From NCBI RefSeq assembly GCF_002006995.1, contig NZ_MRUL01000001.1, positions 434,001 to 498,000 of the forward strand: a stretch of DNA of 64,000 nucleotides. The letters are read 5' to 3'. The notes beneath the pieces were generated by a model, which did no database searches, had not been told where the DNA came from, and worked only from the letters and a program-made list of their open reading frames with translations. Both the position numbers and the translations under genes were made by a program. This DNA is from Izhakiella australiensis. Its GTDB lineage: Bacteria; Pseudomonadota; Gammaproteobacteria; Enterobacterales; Enterobacteriaceae. Positions 1-8,116 of this stretch are shown here, one piece after another; within the stretch, counting starts at the first letter, position 1; each line of letters starts with the position of its first letter.

Positions 1-2
1 CG

Positions 3-512
3 CGCATGCAGATAAGCCAGATCCTCGAAGAGCCGCTGCTACTGGTTGATACCATGAACAAAAGCGCCCGCAGTGCCAGGGTGCGTGAAGTGATTAACGA
101 AGTGGGGCTGGGCGAACTGTTCCTTAACCGCTACCCGCACCAGCTGTCCGGCGGGCAGCGCCAGCGGGTGGCCATTGCCCGCGCCATTATCCGTCGACCG
201 CTGTTTATCGTCGCCGATGAGCCGACGTCAGCTCTGGATATGACGGTGCAAAAGCAGATCCTCGTTTTGTTGAAAAGTTTGCAGGAAAGCTATCAGTTTG
301 CCTGTTTGTTTATCACCCATGATTTAGGGGCGGTAGAGCAGATCGCCGATCGCATTATGGTGATGGATAAGGGGATAATTATTGAGAGCGGGTGGAGCAA
401 TGATGTACTGGATGCGCCGACCCAGTCTTACACGCAAAGGCTAATTGACTGCCTGCCGATGCTCAAGCCTCTGGCAAGCGGCGGCTATCAGGTACAGAAA
501 AAGAGCGCCTGA
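3..512 (+). CDS. Peptide/nickel-type ABC transporter ATP-binding protein, 3' part
   Basis: This is the C-terminal 169 or so residues of an ABC importer ATPase; the reading frame is already open at the window edge, so the Walker A half lies upstream. Counting from the first internal Met, LSGGQ is at 47-51, the Walker B stretch ending DEP at 66-73, the D-loop SALD at 75-78 and the switch histidine in the ITHD motif at 105. The sequence around these motifs and the tail containing [10 protein letters not shown] resemble the DppF/OppF branch, which powers dipeptide, oligopeptide or nickel uptake at the inner membrane. It would be the last gene of its operon, because only repeat DNA follows. The substrate cannot be judged without the binding protein and permeases. 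Confidence 0.85.
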   Translation, partial: RMQISQILEEPLLLVDTMNKSARSARVREVINEVGLGELFLNRYPHQLSGGQRQRVAIARAIIRRPLFIVADEPTSALDMTVQKQILVLLKSLQESYQFACLFITHDLGAVEQIADRIMVMDKGIIIESGWSNDVLDAPTQSYTQRLIDCLPMLKPLASGGYQVQKKSA

Positions 513-571
513 GCCGCTAAAGGCTTTATTCCCGCGTACTACGCGATGCTCTGCTGTGAGTACGCCGCGCC

Positions 572-722
572 GGTCGCAGAAGGCCCGTCAGCTTTCCGCA
601 CCGGCGCAAGCACGTCCGTGTGATGATGGCGTGCAAACGGCAGACCCTCATTGTTGCATGCCCGGTCCCCAGGTCGCAGAAGGCCCGTCAGCTTTCCGCA
701 CCGGCACAAGCACGTCCGTGTG
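572..722. repeat. Pair of 51-bp direct repeats, 100-bp period
   Basis: The 51 bases at 572-622 recur at 672-722 with a single G/A difference, exactly 100 bp apart. The unit starts GGTCGCAGAAGGCCCGTCAG. The 49 bp between the copies is not repeated. No coding role is apparent. Confidence 0.9.
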
Positions 723-866
723 GCCTGACGCACAGCCATCCCTGGCCGCGAGCCTGCTGAAATCAGCCGGGCCTTCTCCTCCCCCGTAAACTTCTTCATC
801 GCTTTAGTAAAAAAACCAAGTCTGCGCCGGACTGAATACCGGTAACCTGTCTTTTGCTTTTTAATA

Positions 867-1586
867 AAAAACGGATGCCGTTTCCCACAAACCTGTATCA
901 ACAGGCTTTTCTGCGCCGAACGAATGAAGCCCGCCAGGGTGAGCCGCAGGGAGGCGGCGAAAGTAAGCGCTGCGTCGGGAACGCATCGCGAACGGCCCGT
1001 ACGGCGGGCTACATGCGTGAGGGAAGGGCGCAGCCACGCAGAAACTGCCGGAAGTCCGGGGTCAAGGGACCATGACGTTTGATGGCCCCTTGCCGGTCGC
1101 CCGCAGCGGCGGGCAAATATGCCACTCGCCGCACAGGCGAACGGAATACTTCACCGCAGGTGAAATAAGCCACCCGCCTGCCAGGCGGAACAACCCACCG
1201 TAGGTGAAGAAATCAGCCACCCGTCATAACGCCGTTATCGATTAAAAACGGATGCCGTTTCAGCAACCCTGTACCAACAGGCTTTTCTGCGCCGAGCGAA
1301 TGAAGCCCGCCAGGGTGAGCCGCAGGGAGGCGGCGAAAGTAAGCGCTGCGTCGGGAACGCATCGCGAACGGCCCGTACGGCGGGCTACATGCGTGAGGGA
1401 AGGGCGCAGCCACGCAGAAACTGCCGGAAGTCCGGGGTCAAGGGGCCATGACGTTTGATGGCCCCTTGCCGGTCGCCCGCAGCGGCGGGCAAATAAGCCA
1501 CTCGCCGCGCAGGCGAACGGAACAACCCACCATGGGTGAAATAAACCACCCGCCTGCCCGGCGGAACAACCCACCGTAGGTGAAAT
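867..1586. repeat. Tandem pair of about 344-bp structured non-coding repeats
   Basis: Unit 1 spans 867-1210 and unit 2 spans 1244-1586, separated by about 33 bp (period 376-377). Over the central 246 bp I count only four substitutions. Each unit opens with the palindrome AAACGGATGCCGTTT and contains GCCGC-N6-GCGGC and CCGGAAGTCCGG hairpins. A long stem follows, CAAGGGGCCAT with ATGGCCCCTTG, perfect in unit 2 at 1439-1449/1458-1468 and with one mismatch in unit 1. Each unit ends in a series of short GC palindromes (GCCCGCAGCGGCGGGC, TCGCCGCGCAGGCGA, CCCACCGTAGGTG) spaced by A-rich linkers. It looks like a modular palindromic intergenic element; its family is not recognised. Confidence 0.85.
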
Positions 1587-1626
1587 AAGTCGGGCAGGCA
1601 GGGAGGGATAACCCCCGCGTCCGGAT

Positions 1627-2301
1627 TCAAAGGGCCGTGGCGCCAGACGGCCCCCCCATCAGGTTATCCCAGCCGGCCATCGCCACCTGCACCATGCCGC
1701 GGAGCTCGGCGCTGCTGACGCCGTCGCGCGCCAGAATCGACATGCCGTTTTGCAGCGTCTGAACGAAGCGGGCCAGCGCCGGAATATCGCTATCGGCGGG
1801 AATTTCTCCTTGTTCAACGGCCTGCTGCAGGCGTGTTTTCAACCGCTCAAAGGTCATTGATCTGGCGGTGCGCACAATATCGCCTAGCAGGGGATGCCCC
1901 TCGCTGCCTGCCGCCGAAAGGGTCACCATGCAGCCGTTGGGAATATCGCAAACGTCGCCGGTTAAAGTCAGGGCTGAGTCTGTCAGCAGGCATTCTACCG
2001 CCTCACGTGCGCTGTCGGCGGCAAAAAAACCGCGCCACACCAGCGCGTCATAGCGGGTGCGATAATAATCCAGCGCCTCAACGTACAGCATTTCCTTTGA
2101 GCCAAATGCGGCGTACAGGCTGGGGGATCCGATCCCCATGGCTTTGGTGAGATCGGATATCGAGGTGGCCTCATAGCCCTTCTGCCAGAACAGACGGGTT
2201 GCTTTTGCCAGCGCCGCTTGCCGGTCAAATGCCCGTGGGCGACCGCGTGGCTGCGATGAGGCTGATTTAGCGGTCAGTGCCGTGTTTTCTGATTTCTGCA
2301 T
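1627..2301 (-). CDS. TetR/AcrR family transcriptional regulator
   Basis: A 224-residue one-component repressor-type protein. The N-terminal TetR DNA-binding domain covers about residues 24-75, with the helix-turn-helix at about 48-67 (SISDLTKAMGIGSPSLYAAF) and the following GSKE turn typical of the family. The rest is the ligand-binding, dimerising helical domain. A basic 23-residue tail containing RGRPR precedes the domain, as in many AcrR relatives. It is divergent from the oxidoreductase gene at 2458 with 156 bp between starts, so local control of that gene is likely by analogy. No clear Shine-Dalgarno sequence precedes the chosen ATG, and no obvious operator palindrome was spotted. The ligand is unknown. 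Confidence 0.88.
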   Translation of the reverse strand: MQKSENTALTAKSASSQPRGRPRAFDRQAALAKATRLFWQKGYEATSISDLTKAMGIGSPSLYAAFGSKEMLYVEALDYYRTRYDALVWRGFFAADSAREAVECLLTDSALTLTGDVCDIPNGCMVTLSAAGSEGHPLLGDIVRTARSMTFERLKTRLQQAVEQGEIPADSDIPALARFVQTLQNGMSILARDGVSSAELRGMVQVAMAGWDNLMGGPSGATAL

Positions 2302-2457
2302 CGAACGTTATATAAACCCATTGACAGCTTTCTGCAAGCCTTTTAGCATTTCTGTGTCGATCACTACATAATGTTTTGACGCGGCAAATTAAGCTGCCAC
2401 GACGACCGTAAAGGCGTCCTGCCTGCGACAACCAGACTCACTAACCAGGAAAATGAA

Positions 2458-3495
2458 ATGGCTTCCAGTTTAAACCGGCAGTTTGTGATTGCCGCTCGCC
2501 CGCAGGGGAAAGCGAAACTGAGTGATTTTCAGCTAACGCAGCGGCCGCTATCTGCTCCACAGGATGGCGAGGTTTTATTTCGTAATCAGCTGATTTCTAT
2601 CGATCCGTATCAGCGCAATTTGATGGGTAACGCCTCCAGCGAGCTGCCGCCTGTCGAGTTAGGACAGCCGATGCCCGGCCCGACCGTAGCCGTGGTTGAA
2701 CAAAGTAAAAACGCCGATTTTGCGCCAGGCGATCGGGTGATCAGCTGGTCAGGCTGGCAGGAGTATGGCCTGTCTGATGGCAGCGACCTGCAAAAAGTGG
2801 CGCTGCAAGGCGCTCCGCTAACAGCGGCCCTGGGGGTTCTGGGCCATACCGGCCTGACCGCCTGGGTCGGTATGCGTAAATTTCTTAATGCGAAACCCGG
2901 CGGCACCCTGGTGGTGACTGCGGCGGCAGGATCGGTAGGCTCGCTGGCGGCTCAGCTGGCGAAGCGGGACGGCCTGCGGGTGGTCGGCATTGCCGGCGGT
3001 GCCGAAAAGGTAAACTATCTGCGCGAACAGCTGGGACTGGATGACGCCGTTGACTACAAATCGCCTGACTTTGCCGAACGATTGGCGCTGGCGCTGCCGC
3101 AGGGGCTGGATGCCTTGTTCGATAATGTCGGCGGCGATATGTTCGAAGCGCTGATGCCCTTTTTTAATCTCCATGCCCGCATCGTTATCTGCGGCACCAT
3201 CGCCCAGTATGACTTTCCTGGCGCCGCCGCTGGCCCCAACCGCCTGCCGGAGCTGCTGAAATCGTTTCTTTATCGCTTCATTGAAATTCACGGATTCGCC
3301 GTTCCCGATCACTTTGCCTGCTACCCGGATTTCCTTGCCGAAGTCGCTCCGCTGGTCGCGCAGGGCAAGATCAAATACAGCGAAGAGTTGGTTGATGGCT
3401 TTGAAAATATCCCGGACGCTTTTATGCGTTTATTTGATGGTCGTAATCGCGGCAAGCTGATCGTCAGAGTCGATCAGGATACCCCCGCAAGCTAA
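2458..3495 (+). CDS. NADP-dependent MDR-family oxidoreductase (CurA/leukotriene B4 12-hydroxydehydrogenase-like)
   Basis: A 345-residue zinc-independent medium-chain reductase. The N-terminal GroES-like part runs to about residue 125 and includes the family stretch SIDPYQR near 47-53. The Rossmann cofactor loop AAAGSVGS lies at 155-162, and DNVGG follows further on. This is the layout of E. coli CurA (YncB) and alkenal/one oxidoreductases, which reduce alpha,beta-unsaturated carbonyls with NADPH in the cytosol. The start has AGGAAAATGAA just upstream. It is divergent from the TetR gene and is followed at once by an SDR gene, so it probably leads an inducible operon. The natural substrate is not evident. 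Confidence 0.88.
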   Translation: MASSLNRQFVIAARPQGKAKLSDFQLTQRPLSAPQDGEVLFRNQLISIDPYQRNLMGNASSELPPVELGQPMPGPTVAVVEQSKNADFAPGDRVISWSGWQEYGLSDGSDLQKVALQGAPLTAALGVLGHTGLTAWVGMRKFLNAKPGGTLVVTAAAGSVGSLAAQLAKRDGLRVVGIAGGAEKVNYLREQLGLDDAVDYKSPDFAERLALALPQGLDALFDNVGGDMFEALMPFFNLHARIVICGTIAQYDFPGAAAGPNRLPELLKSFLYRFIEIHGFAVPDHFACYPDFLAEVAPLVAQGKIKYSEELVDGFENIPDAFMRLFDGRNRGKLIVRVDQDTPAS

Positions 3496-3510
3496 ATGAG
3501 GAGAAGCACC

Positions 3511-4254
3511 ATGAACGAACTACAAGGTAAACGTGCGCTGGTGACCGGCGCTTCACGCGGCATTGGCGCCGGCATCGCGCTGGCGCTGGCGAAAAAGGGC
3601 GCTGATGTGGCAATCACCTACGAACATGCGGCCGATCGCGCCGCCGGGGTGGTCAGGGCGATTGAAAAGACCGGCCGGCGTGGATTTGCCATTCAGGCCG
3701 ACAGCGCCGATGCCGAAGCGGTGCAGCGCTCGGTCGAGCAGGCGGTTAACCAGCTTGGCGGCCTGGATATTCTGGTCAACAATGCTGGTATCGCTCGCCT
3801 TGGCGGACTGGACGAGCTCAGCCTTGCCGATATTGATGCGTTGCTCAATGTTAATATCCGCTCGGCGATACTGGCTTCACGCGCGGCTATTCCTCATCTG
3901 GGACAGGGAGGACGCATTATTACCACCGGATCGAGCACCGCTGAGCGCGTTCCCCAGCCGGGCCTGACTATGTATGCGCTGACGAAATCGGCACTCCTTT
4001 CTTTTACTCGCGGGTTAGCGCGCGATCTGGGTCCAAAAGGGATAACGGTAAACCTGCTGCAGCCTGGTCCGGTTGATACCGATATGAATCCGGCCAGCGG
4101 CGGTGAGTTTGCTGAAGAAAATCGGCGTCTGACGGCGCTTGGTCGCTACGGCACACCGGACGAAATCGGCGCGACCGTGGCGTTTCTTGCCAGTCCGGCG
4201 GCCAGCTACCTGACCGGCTCAGCGATTACGGTTGATGGCGGTTTTAACGCCTGA
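3511..4254 (+). CDS. SDR family oxidoreductase
   Basis: A 247-residue classical short-chain dehydrogenase/reductase resembling FabG-like 3-oxoacyl reductases and sugar dehydrogenases. The nucleotide-binding TGASRGIG is at 12-19, NNAG at 90-93, the catalytic serine at 141-142, and the YxxxK pair at Tyr155 and Lys159. The start was placed at 3511 because GAGGAG sits directly upstream; an in-frame ATG at 3496 lies before that ribosome binding site. The gap to the preceding reductase is 15 bp, so the two are almost certainly co-transcribed. The substrate is unknown. Confidence 0.9.
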   Translation: MNELQGKRALVTGASRGIGAGIALALAKKGADVAITYEHAADRAAGVVRAIEKTGRRGFAIQADSADAEAVQRSVEQAVNQLGGLDILVNNAGIARLGGLDELSLADIDALLNVNIRSAILASRAAIPHLGQGGRIITTGSSTAERVPQPGLTMYALTKSALLSFTRGLARDLGPKGITVNLLQPGPVDTDMNPASGGEFAEENRRLTALGRYGTPDEIGATVAFLASPAASYLTGSAITVDGGFNA

Positions 4255-4269
4255 AGCTTGCTGTCTGAT

Positions 4270-4289
4270 ACCGGCCCACAGTGGCCGGT
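4270..4289 (+). terminator. Hairpin after the SDR gene
   Basis: The 7-bp stem ACCGGCC/GGCCGGT with a 6-nt loop lies 16 bp after the stop codon. The T-rich tail is poor, so it may attenuate rather than terminate. Confidence 0.35.
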
Positions 4290-4353
4290 TGTCTACACTT
4301 ATATGGCGGTTAAAGTTAACGCTCCGGGTTTACTCTCTGCATAAGGAATCGTC

Positions 4354-4737
4354 ATGGATCTACGCCGCTTCTACCATGGATATATCGCCTGCCTGAACCA
4401 GCAGAACTGGGATGCGCTGGGACAATATGTTGCGCCGGAGGTGCGCCACAATCAGCGTCCGCTAGGGCTGGCGGGCTACCGGGCGATGCTGATAAAAGAT
4501 TTTCAGGATATCCCCGACCTGCGTTTTGTGGTGGAAACGCTGGTCTGCGAACCGCCGCTGATCGCCGCCAGACTGGCGTTTAACTGCACGCCCTCTAAGC
4601 AGTTTTTAGGACTGGATATTAACGGACGGCGCCTGTCATTTGCCGAGAATGTATTTTATCAGCTGCAAAACGACAGGATCATTGCCGTGCAGTCGGTAAT
4701 AGATAAAGCCGCAATCGAGCAGCAAATCTCCCCTTGA
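4354..4737 (+). CDS. SnoaL-like / ester cyclase domain protein
   Basis: A 127-residue protein with the NTF2/SnoaL cone fold signature. It has an N-terminal FYHGYIACLNQQNWDAL segment, then VAPEVRHNQ, a central DFQDIPDLRF stretch, and a C-terminal FYQLQNDRI...VQSVID run. Family members include polyketide cyclases, isomerases and many uncharacterised small enzymes. AAGGA precedes the ATG at a good distance. It follows the SDR gene by about 100 bp with a weak hairpin between, so it may have its own promoter. The position among oxidoreductases suggests a step in the same pathway, but no reaction can be assigned. Confidence 0.75.
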   Translation: MDLRRFYHGYIACLNQQNWDALGQYVAPEVRHNQRPLGLAGYRAMLIKDFQDIPDLRFVVETLVCEPPLIAARLAFNCTPSKQFLGLDINGRRLSFAENVFYQLQNDRIIAVQSVIDKAAIEQQISP

Positions 4738-4892
4738 GCGTTATTCCGCGCGGCCCGCACCTGATACATGGCGTCTGATGCAATGTATTAATGCAAGTGC
4801 TGCGTCTTCCGCCCTCTCACTATGCCGATTATATTGCTTAAAAAGCGGCCGGCAAAAACGCTTAAGGCTGCATATTCGCGGAGATTAAACCT

Positions 4893-5603
4893 ATGGCACC
4901 TGACAACAGCGTTAAACATATTCTCATCGTCGGCGCCTCGCGCGGCCTTGGTCACGCGCTGGCGGCGGAGTTTTTACAACACGGCTGGAGGGTTACTGGC
5001 ACCGTGCGCGCCGGTGGTCAAAAAACGCCGCTGCATCAGCTGGCGGAGAGCTATCCCGATCGGCTGACGATTGAAACCCTGGATATTTGCCTGCCTCAGC
5101 AGCTTGAGACGCTGCATGACCGCATGACCGGTTCGGCATTCGACATGCTGTTTGTCAACGCCGGCACCACCAACAGAGATCCGAGCCAGACCATCGGTGA
5201 GGTATCTACTGACGAATTTATGCAGGTGATGCTGACCAACGCGTTGTCGCCAATGCGGGTGATTGAACGACTGGAGAAGTATGTCGCCAACAAGGGTCTT
5301 ATCGGCGTGATGTCCTCCGGGCAGGGCAGTATTGCCAACAATCTGAACGGCCAGCGCGAACTGTATCGCGGCAGTAAAGCGGCGCTGAATATGTTTATGC
5401 GTAGCTTCGCTGTTCGTCAGTCTGACAGCGACAGAGCGTTGGTTACCGTGGCACCGGGCTGGATTAAAACCGAGCTGGGCGGGGCGGATGCGCCGCTGAC
5501 CATTGAAGAAACCATCCCCAGCCTGGTGAAGGTGCTGTTGGATAAATGGCAGCGGCCGGGGCTTGAGTATCTTGATTATCTCGGTCGCACCGTGCCCTGG
5601 TAA
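4893..5603 (+). CDS. SDR family oxidoreductase (atypical/CsgA-like)
   Basis: A 236-residue short-chain dehydrogenase. The cofactor motif VGASRGLG is at 13-20, NAG at 89-91, the catalytic serine near 141-142, and Tyr158 with Lys162 forms YxxxK. The shorter length and the CsgA/YciK-like profile separate it from the SDR encoded upstream. GGAG lies 9 bases before the ATG. The gap to the following amidohydrolase is 11 bp, so these two form a transcription unit. The substrate is unknown. Confidence 0.87.
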   Translation: MAPDNSVKHILIVGASRGLGHALAAEFLQHGWRVTGTVRAGGQKTPLHQLAESYPDRLTIETLDICLPQQLETLHDRMTGSAFDMLFVNAGTTNRDPSQTIGEVSTDEFMQVMLTNALSPMRVIERLEKYVANKGLIGVMSSGQGSIANNLNGQRELYRGSKAALNMFMRSFAVRQSDSDRALVTVAPGWIKTELGGADAPLTIEETIPSLVKVLLDKWQRPGLEYLDYLGRTVPW

Positions 5604-5614
5604 AGGAAAGCGCG

Positions 5615-6619
5615 ATGAAAGTGATTGCTATTGAGGAGCATTTCCTCACCGCAGAAACCCAGCGTGCCTGGCAGCAGGCCGGGCTGGATTTAATCGACCC
5701 CGGCGTGCGCTCTCATTCGGCGGATATTGATCGTCGGCTGCTGGAACTGGCCGATGAGCGCATTGCGCTGATGGATGAAAGCGGGGTGGATGTGCAGGTG
5801 CTGTCGTTGACGACGCCTGCCTTGCACGACCTTGGATCGCAGAGTATTGCTATCGCCCAACGTGCTAATGACGCGATGGCTGAAGCGGCGGCCCGCTATC
5901 CCGGTCGTTTTCAGGGGCTGGCGACGCTGGCAGTTTCATCGCCGGAACAGGCCGCGCTGGAGTTCGAGCGCTGCGTTAACACACTCGGCTTTAAAGGCGC
6001 CATGCTATGCGGTCGGGTGGGCGATAAGAATCTCGATGCCTCAGAGCTGCTGCCGATTTTTCAGGTAGCGCATAGCCTGGCGGTGCCGCTACTGCTGCAT
6101 CCGAGAACCCCTGCGCAGCCGGTGCGTGATGCTTACTACGCCGGCTTTAACAGCGAGATCGACGCGGTGTTAGCGTCCTACGGTCTGGGGTGGCATTACG
6201 ATGCCGGTATGCAGTTTATTCGCCTGTTGCTGGCGGGGCATTTTGACGCCATGCCAGGGCTGCAAATTATTCTCGGCCATTGGGGGGAGGTGGTTCTGTT
6301 CTTTTACGAACGACTGACGGCCCTTAACCGGGTTTCCGGACTGGAGCATGAGGTTGCGCACTATTTTCACCATAATCTTTACGTCACCGCCAGCGGCATG
6401 TTTCTGCCGCACTATCTGGCGCGCGCCGCCAGTATCGTTGGCGAAGATCGGCTGTTGTTCTCTACCGATTATCCTTACCAGTACCGGCCGGGCGGCGATG
6501 CGCGTCGCTTTATCCAACAGTGCGGGCTTGATGAAGAGGGGCAGAGTAAGTTCGCCAGCGCTAACTGGCTGCGCCTGACGCGTTTACCTTCTCCGCCTGC
6601 TCTCGCCGCTGCGCCTTAG
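5615..6619 (+). CDS. Amidohydrolase family protein (ACMSD / gamma-resorcylate decarboxylase type)
   Basis: A 334-residue TIM-barrel enzyme of the amidohydrolase-2 family, which includes metal-dependent aromatic acid decarboxylases and hydrolases. The metal ligands expected for this branch are visible: Glu7 and His9 in the IEEHF motif, His162 in LHPR, His222 in LGHWGE and Asp285 in FSTDYP. This set is typical of gamma-resorcylate and 2,3-dihydroxybenzoate decarboxylases. AAGGA precedes the ATG. Its last 59 bp overlap, tail to tail, the end of dtpC on the other strand. Paired with an SDR gene, it may complete a short aromatic or carbonyl-compound pathway; that is inference. Confidence 0.82.
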   Translation: MKVIAIEEHFLTAETQRAWQQAGLDLIDPGVRSHSADIDRRLLELADERIALMDESGVDVQVLSLTTPALHDLGSQSIAIAQRANDAMAEAAARYPGRFQGLATLAVSSPEQAALEFERCVNTLGFKGAMLCGRVGDKNLDASELLPIFQVAHSLAVPLLLHPRTPAQPVRDAYYAGFNSEIDAVLASYGLGWHYDAGMQFIRLLLAGHFDAMPGLQIILGHWGEVVLFFYERLTALNRVSGLEHEVAHYFHHNLYVTASGMFLPHYLARAASIVGEDRLLFSTDYPYQYRPGGDARRFIQQCGLDEEGQSKFASANWLRLTRLPSPPALAAAP

Positions 6620-8057
6620 GGTTGCCGCGTCTGAAACAATAGCGTGCGGCAATGATGACGGCGACGATAGCCACCAGCGCCAGCGACCACAGTCCCATCC
6701 GGGAAAAAAAATGTTGATAACCGCTAATGGCGGTCTGATTGGGCTGGGGCGCCATCGCCCGGGTTGCGACCACGCCAGCCAGCCAGTTGGCCAGTGCGCC
6801 GGTCGCTAACATATAAATGCCGGTGAGTACCCCAGTGACGCCCTGTATGTCCAGCCTGGTGATGCGGGCCATGGCGATGGGATCGATGAACAGTTCGCTG
6901 ACGCCCATGATAGACAGCCCGGCGATCATCATGCCCATCGACGCCTGGCCCGATGCCCCGACGTTACGGGCGTTATATGCCAGCAGCATAAATCCGCAGC
7001 CCATCAGCAGCAGGCCAAATATAAATTTGATCCATACAGCCGGGCCATTACTCCGGGGGCTGGACGAGCGCATCAGCCATCCGAGCAGTGCGCCAGCAAC
7101 AATGATGGCGATAGCGTTTACTGACTGAAATAGCGCGGTTGGGATTTCAATACCCAGCCAGCGGCGATTAACGAAGCGGTCGATAAACAGACTAATGGAG
7201 CTGCCCCCTTGCTGTGCCAGCACCCAGAACAGCATACCAACCGCCATCAGCGCAACGATCTGCCATAGTTCGCGGCGATGTTCCGGGGCGGAAAGCATCA
7301 TTTTTACGATCAACAACGCGGCGCCGAGGCTGACCAGCAGCAGCAGATAGCCCGTCAGATGGTATTTCAGCAGGGCCACAAAAAAAAAGGGCGCGCTCAG
7401 TAACGCCAGCGTCAGCCATATCCAGCAGGGAAAGACAACGTTGATTGCCCGCAGTCCGGTTTTATTTATCCCGGCGGTATGGCGGAAATGGCGCTGCCCG
7501 GTTAAAAAAATCAGCAGGCCGAGTGCCATGCCGATGCCGGCCAGAGTGAAGCCGGGATGCCAGCCATAGCGCTGCGCCACCAGGCCGCATGCAATCGGTG
7601 AAATAACCGACCCCAGGTTGCCGGCGGCATACATTAGCGAAAAGCCGCCGTCCCGCCGCCGATCGTCCGGCGTGTAAAGCTCGCCCAGCAGGCAGCTGAT
7701 ATTAGATTTAAATAAGCCGTATCCGCAGATAATGATAGCCAGCGCCAGGTAAAGGCCAGACAGCGAGTCAGGTGCGCAGCCGAGTACGATATGACCCAGG
7801 GTCATCATTAGCGCGCCGGAGATGACCGCCATACGGTTGCCGAGAAAGCGGTCTGCCAGCCAGCCGCCAAAGATTGGCGTGACATAAACCAGTGAGGCGT
7901 AAGCGCTGAACAGGCTGATGGCGTGGCCGTCATCAAAGCGCAGTTGATGAGTGAGATAGAGGATGAGTAAAGCGCGCATGCCGTAAAAGCTGAAGTATTC
8001 CCAGATTTGCAACCCCACGATGTAGTAAATCGCGGGAGGTTGTGAGGGTGTTTTCAT
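6561..8057 (-). CDS. dtpC: Proton-dependent di/tripeptide transporter DtpC
   Basis: A 498-residue inner membrane POT (PTR2) family symporter with about 12-14 predicted membrane helices. The N-terminus starting MKTPSQP, the WEYFSFYGMRALLILYL helix, and the blocks SCLLGELY and RFVNRRW match E. coli DtpC (YjdL) closely. As in DtpC/DtpD, the classical ExxER motif of helix 1 is absent. The gene lies directly downstream of cadA as in E. coli, which supports dtpC over the paralogue dtpD. A strong terminator-like hairpin stands between cadA and dtpC, so its expression may be reduced relative to cadBA. It likely imports lysine-containing dipeptides. Its 3' end overlaps the convergent amidohydrolase gene. 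Confidence 0.92.
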   Translation of the reverse strand: MKTPSQPPAIYYIVGLQIWEYFSFYGMRALLILYLTHQLRFDDGHAISLFSAYASLVYVTPIFGGWLADRFLGNRMAVISGALMMTLGHIVLGCAPDSLSGLYLALAIIICGYGLFKSNISCLLGELYTPDDRRRDGGFSLMYAAGNLGSVISPIACGLVAQRYGWHPGFTLAGIGMALGLLIFLTGQRHFRHTAGINKTGLRAINVVFPCWIWLTLALLSAPFFFVALLKYHLTGYLLLLVSLGAALLIVKMMLSAPEHRRELWQIVALMAVGMLFWVLAQQGGSSISLFIDRFVNRRWLGIEIPTALFQSVNAIAIIVAGALLGWLMRSSSPRSNGPAVWIKFIFGLLLMGCGFMLLAYNARNVGASGQASMGMMIAGLSIMGVSELFIDPIAMARITRLDIQGVTGVLTGIYMLATGALANWLAGVVATRAMAPQPNQTAISGYQHFFSRMGLWSLALVAIVAVIIAARYCFRRGNPKAQRREQAEKVNASGAAS

Positions 8058-8069
8058 GTTAGCTCCTGA

Positions 8070-8101
8070 TTAAAAAAGGGGAAGCTGGCAGGCTTCCCCT
8101 T
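8070..8101 (-). terminator. cadA-dtpC intergenic terminator
   Basis: The 10-bp perfect stem AAGGGGAAGC/GCTTCCCCTT (8076-8085 with 8092-8101) is followed on the minus strand by a run of six T. It lies between the cadA stop and the dtpC start and would end or attenuate cadBA transcripts. Confidence 0.8.
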
Positions 8102-8116
8102 GATTTTTTATCGTTG

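Larger units (their letters stand above)
513..1626. other. Gene-free, repeat-rich intergenic region
   Basis: About 1.1 kb between the ABC ATPase stop and the stop of the convergent TetR gene. It holds a 51-bp direct repeat spaced at 100 bp and a tandem pair of about 344-bp GC-rich units full of short palindromes. Open frames occur on both strands, but they overlap one another, lack ribosome binding sites and simply follow the repeats, so none is called as a gene. Confidence 0.75.

Noticed and set aside
539-1630. Several open frames of 60-120 codons on both strands in the repeat region
   Set aside because: They overlap one another, have Arg/Pro/Gly-rich compositions driven by GC content, lack ribosome binding sites and repeat with the DNA units.
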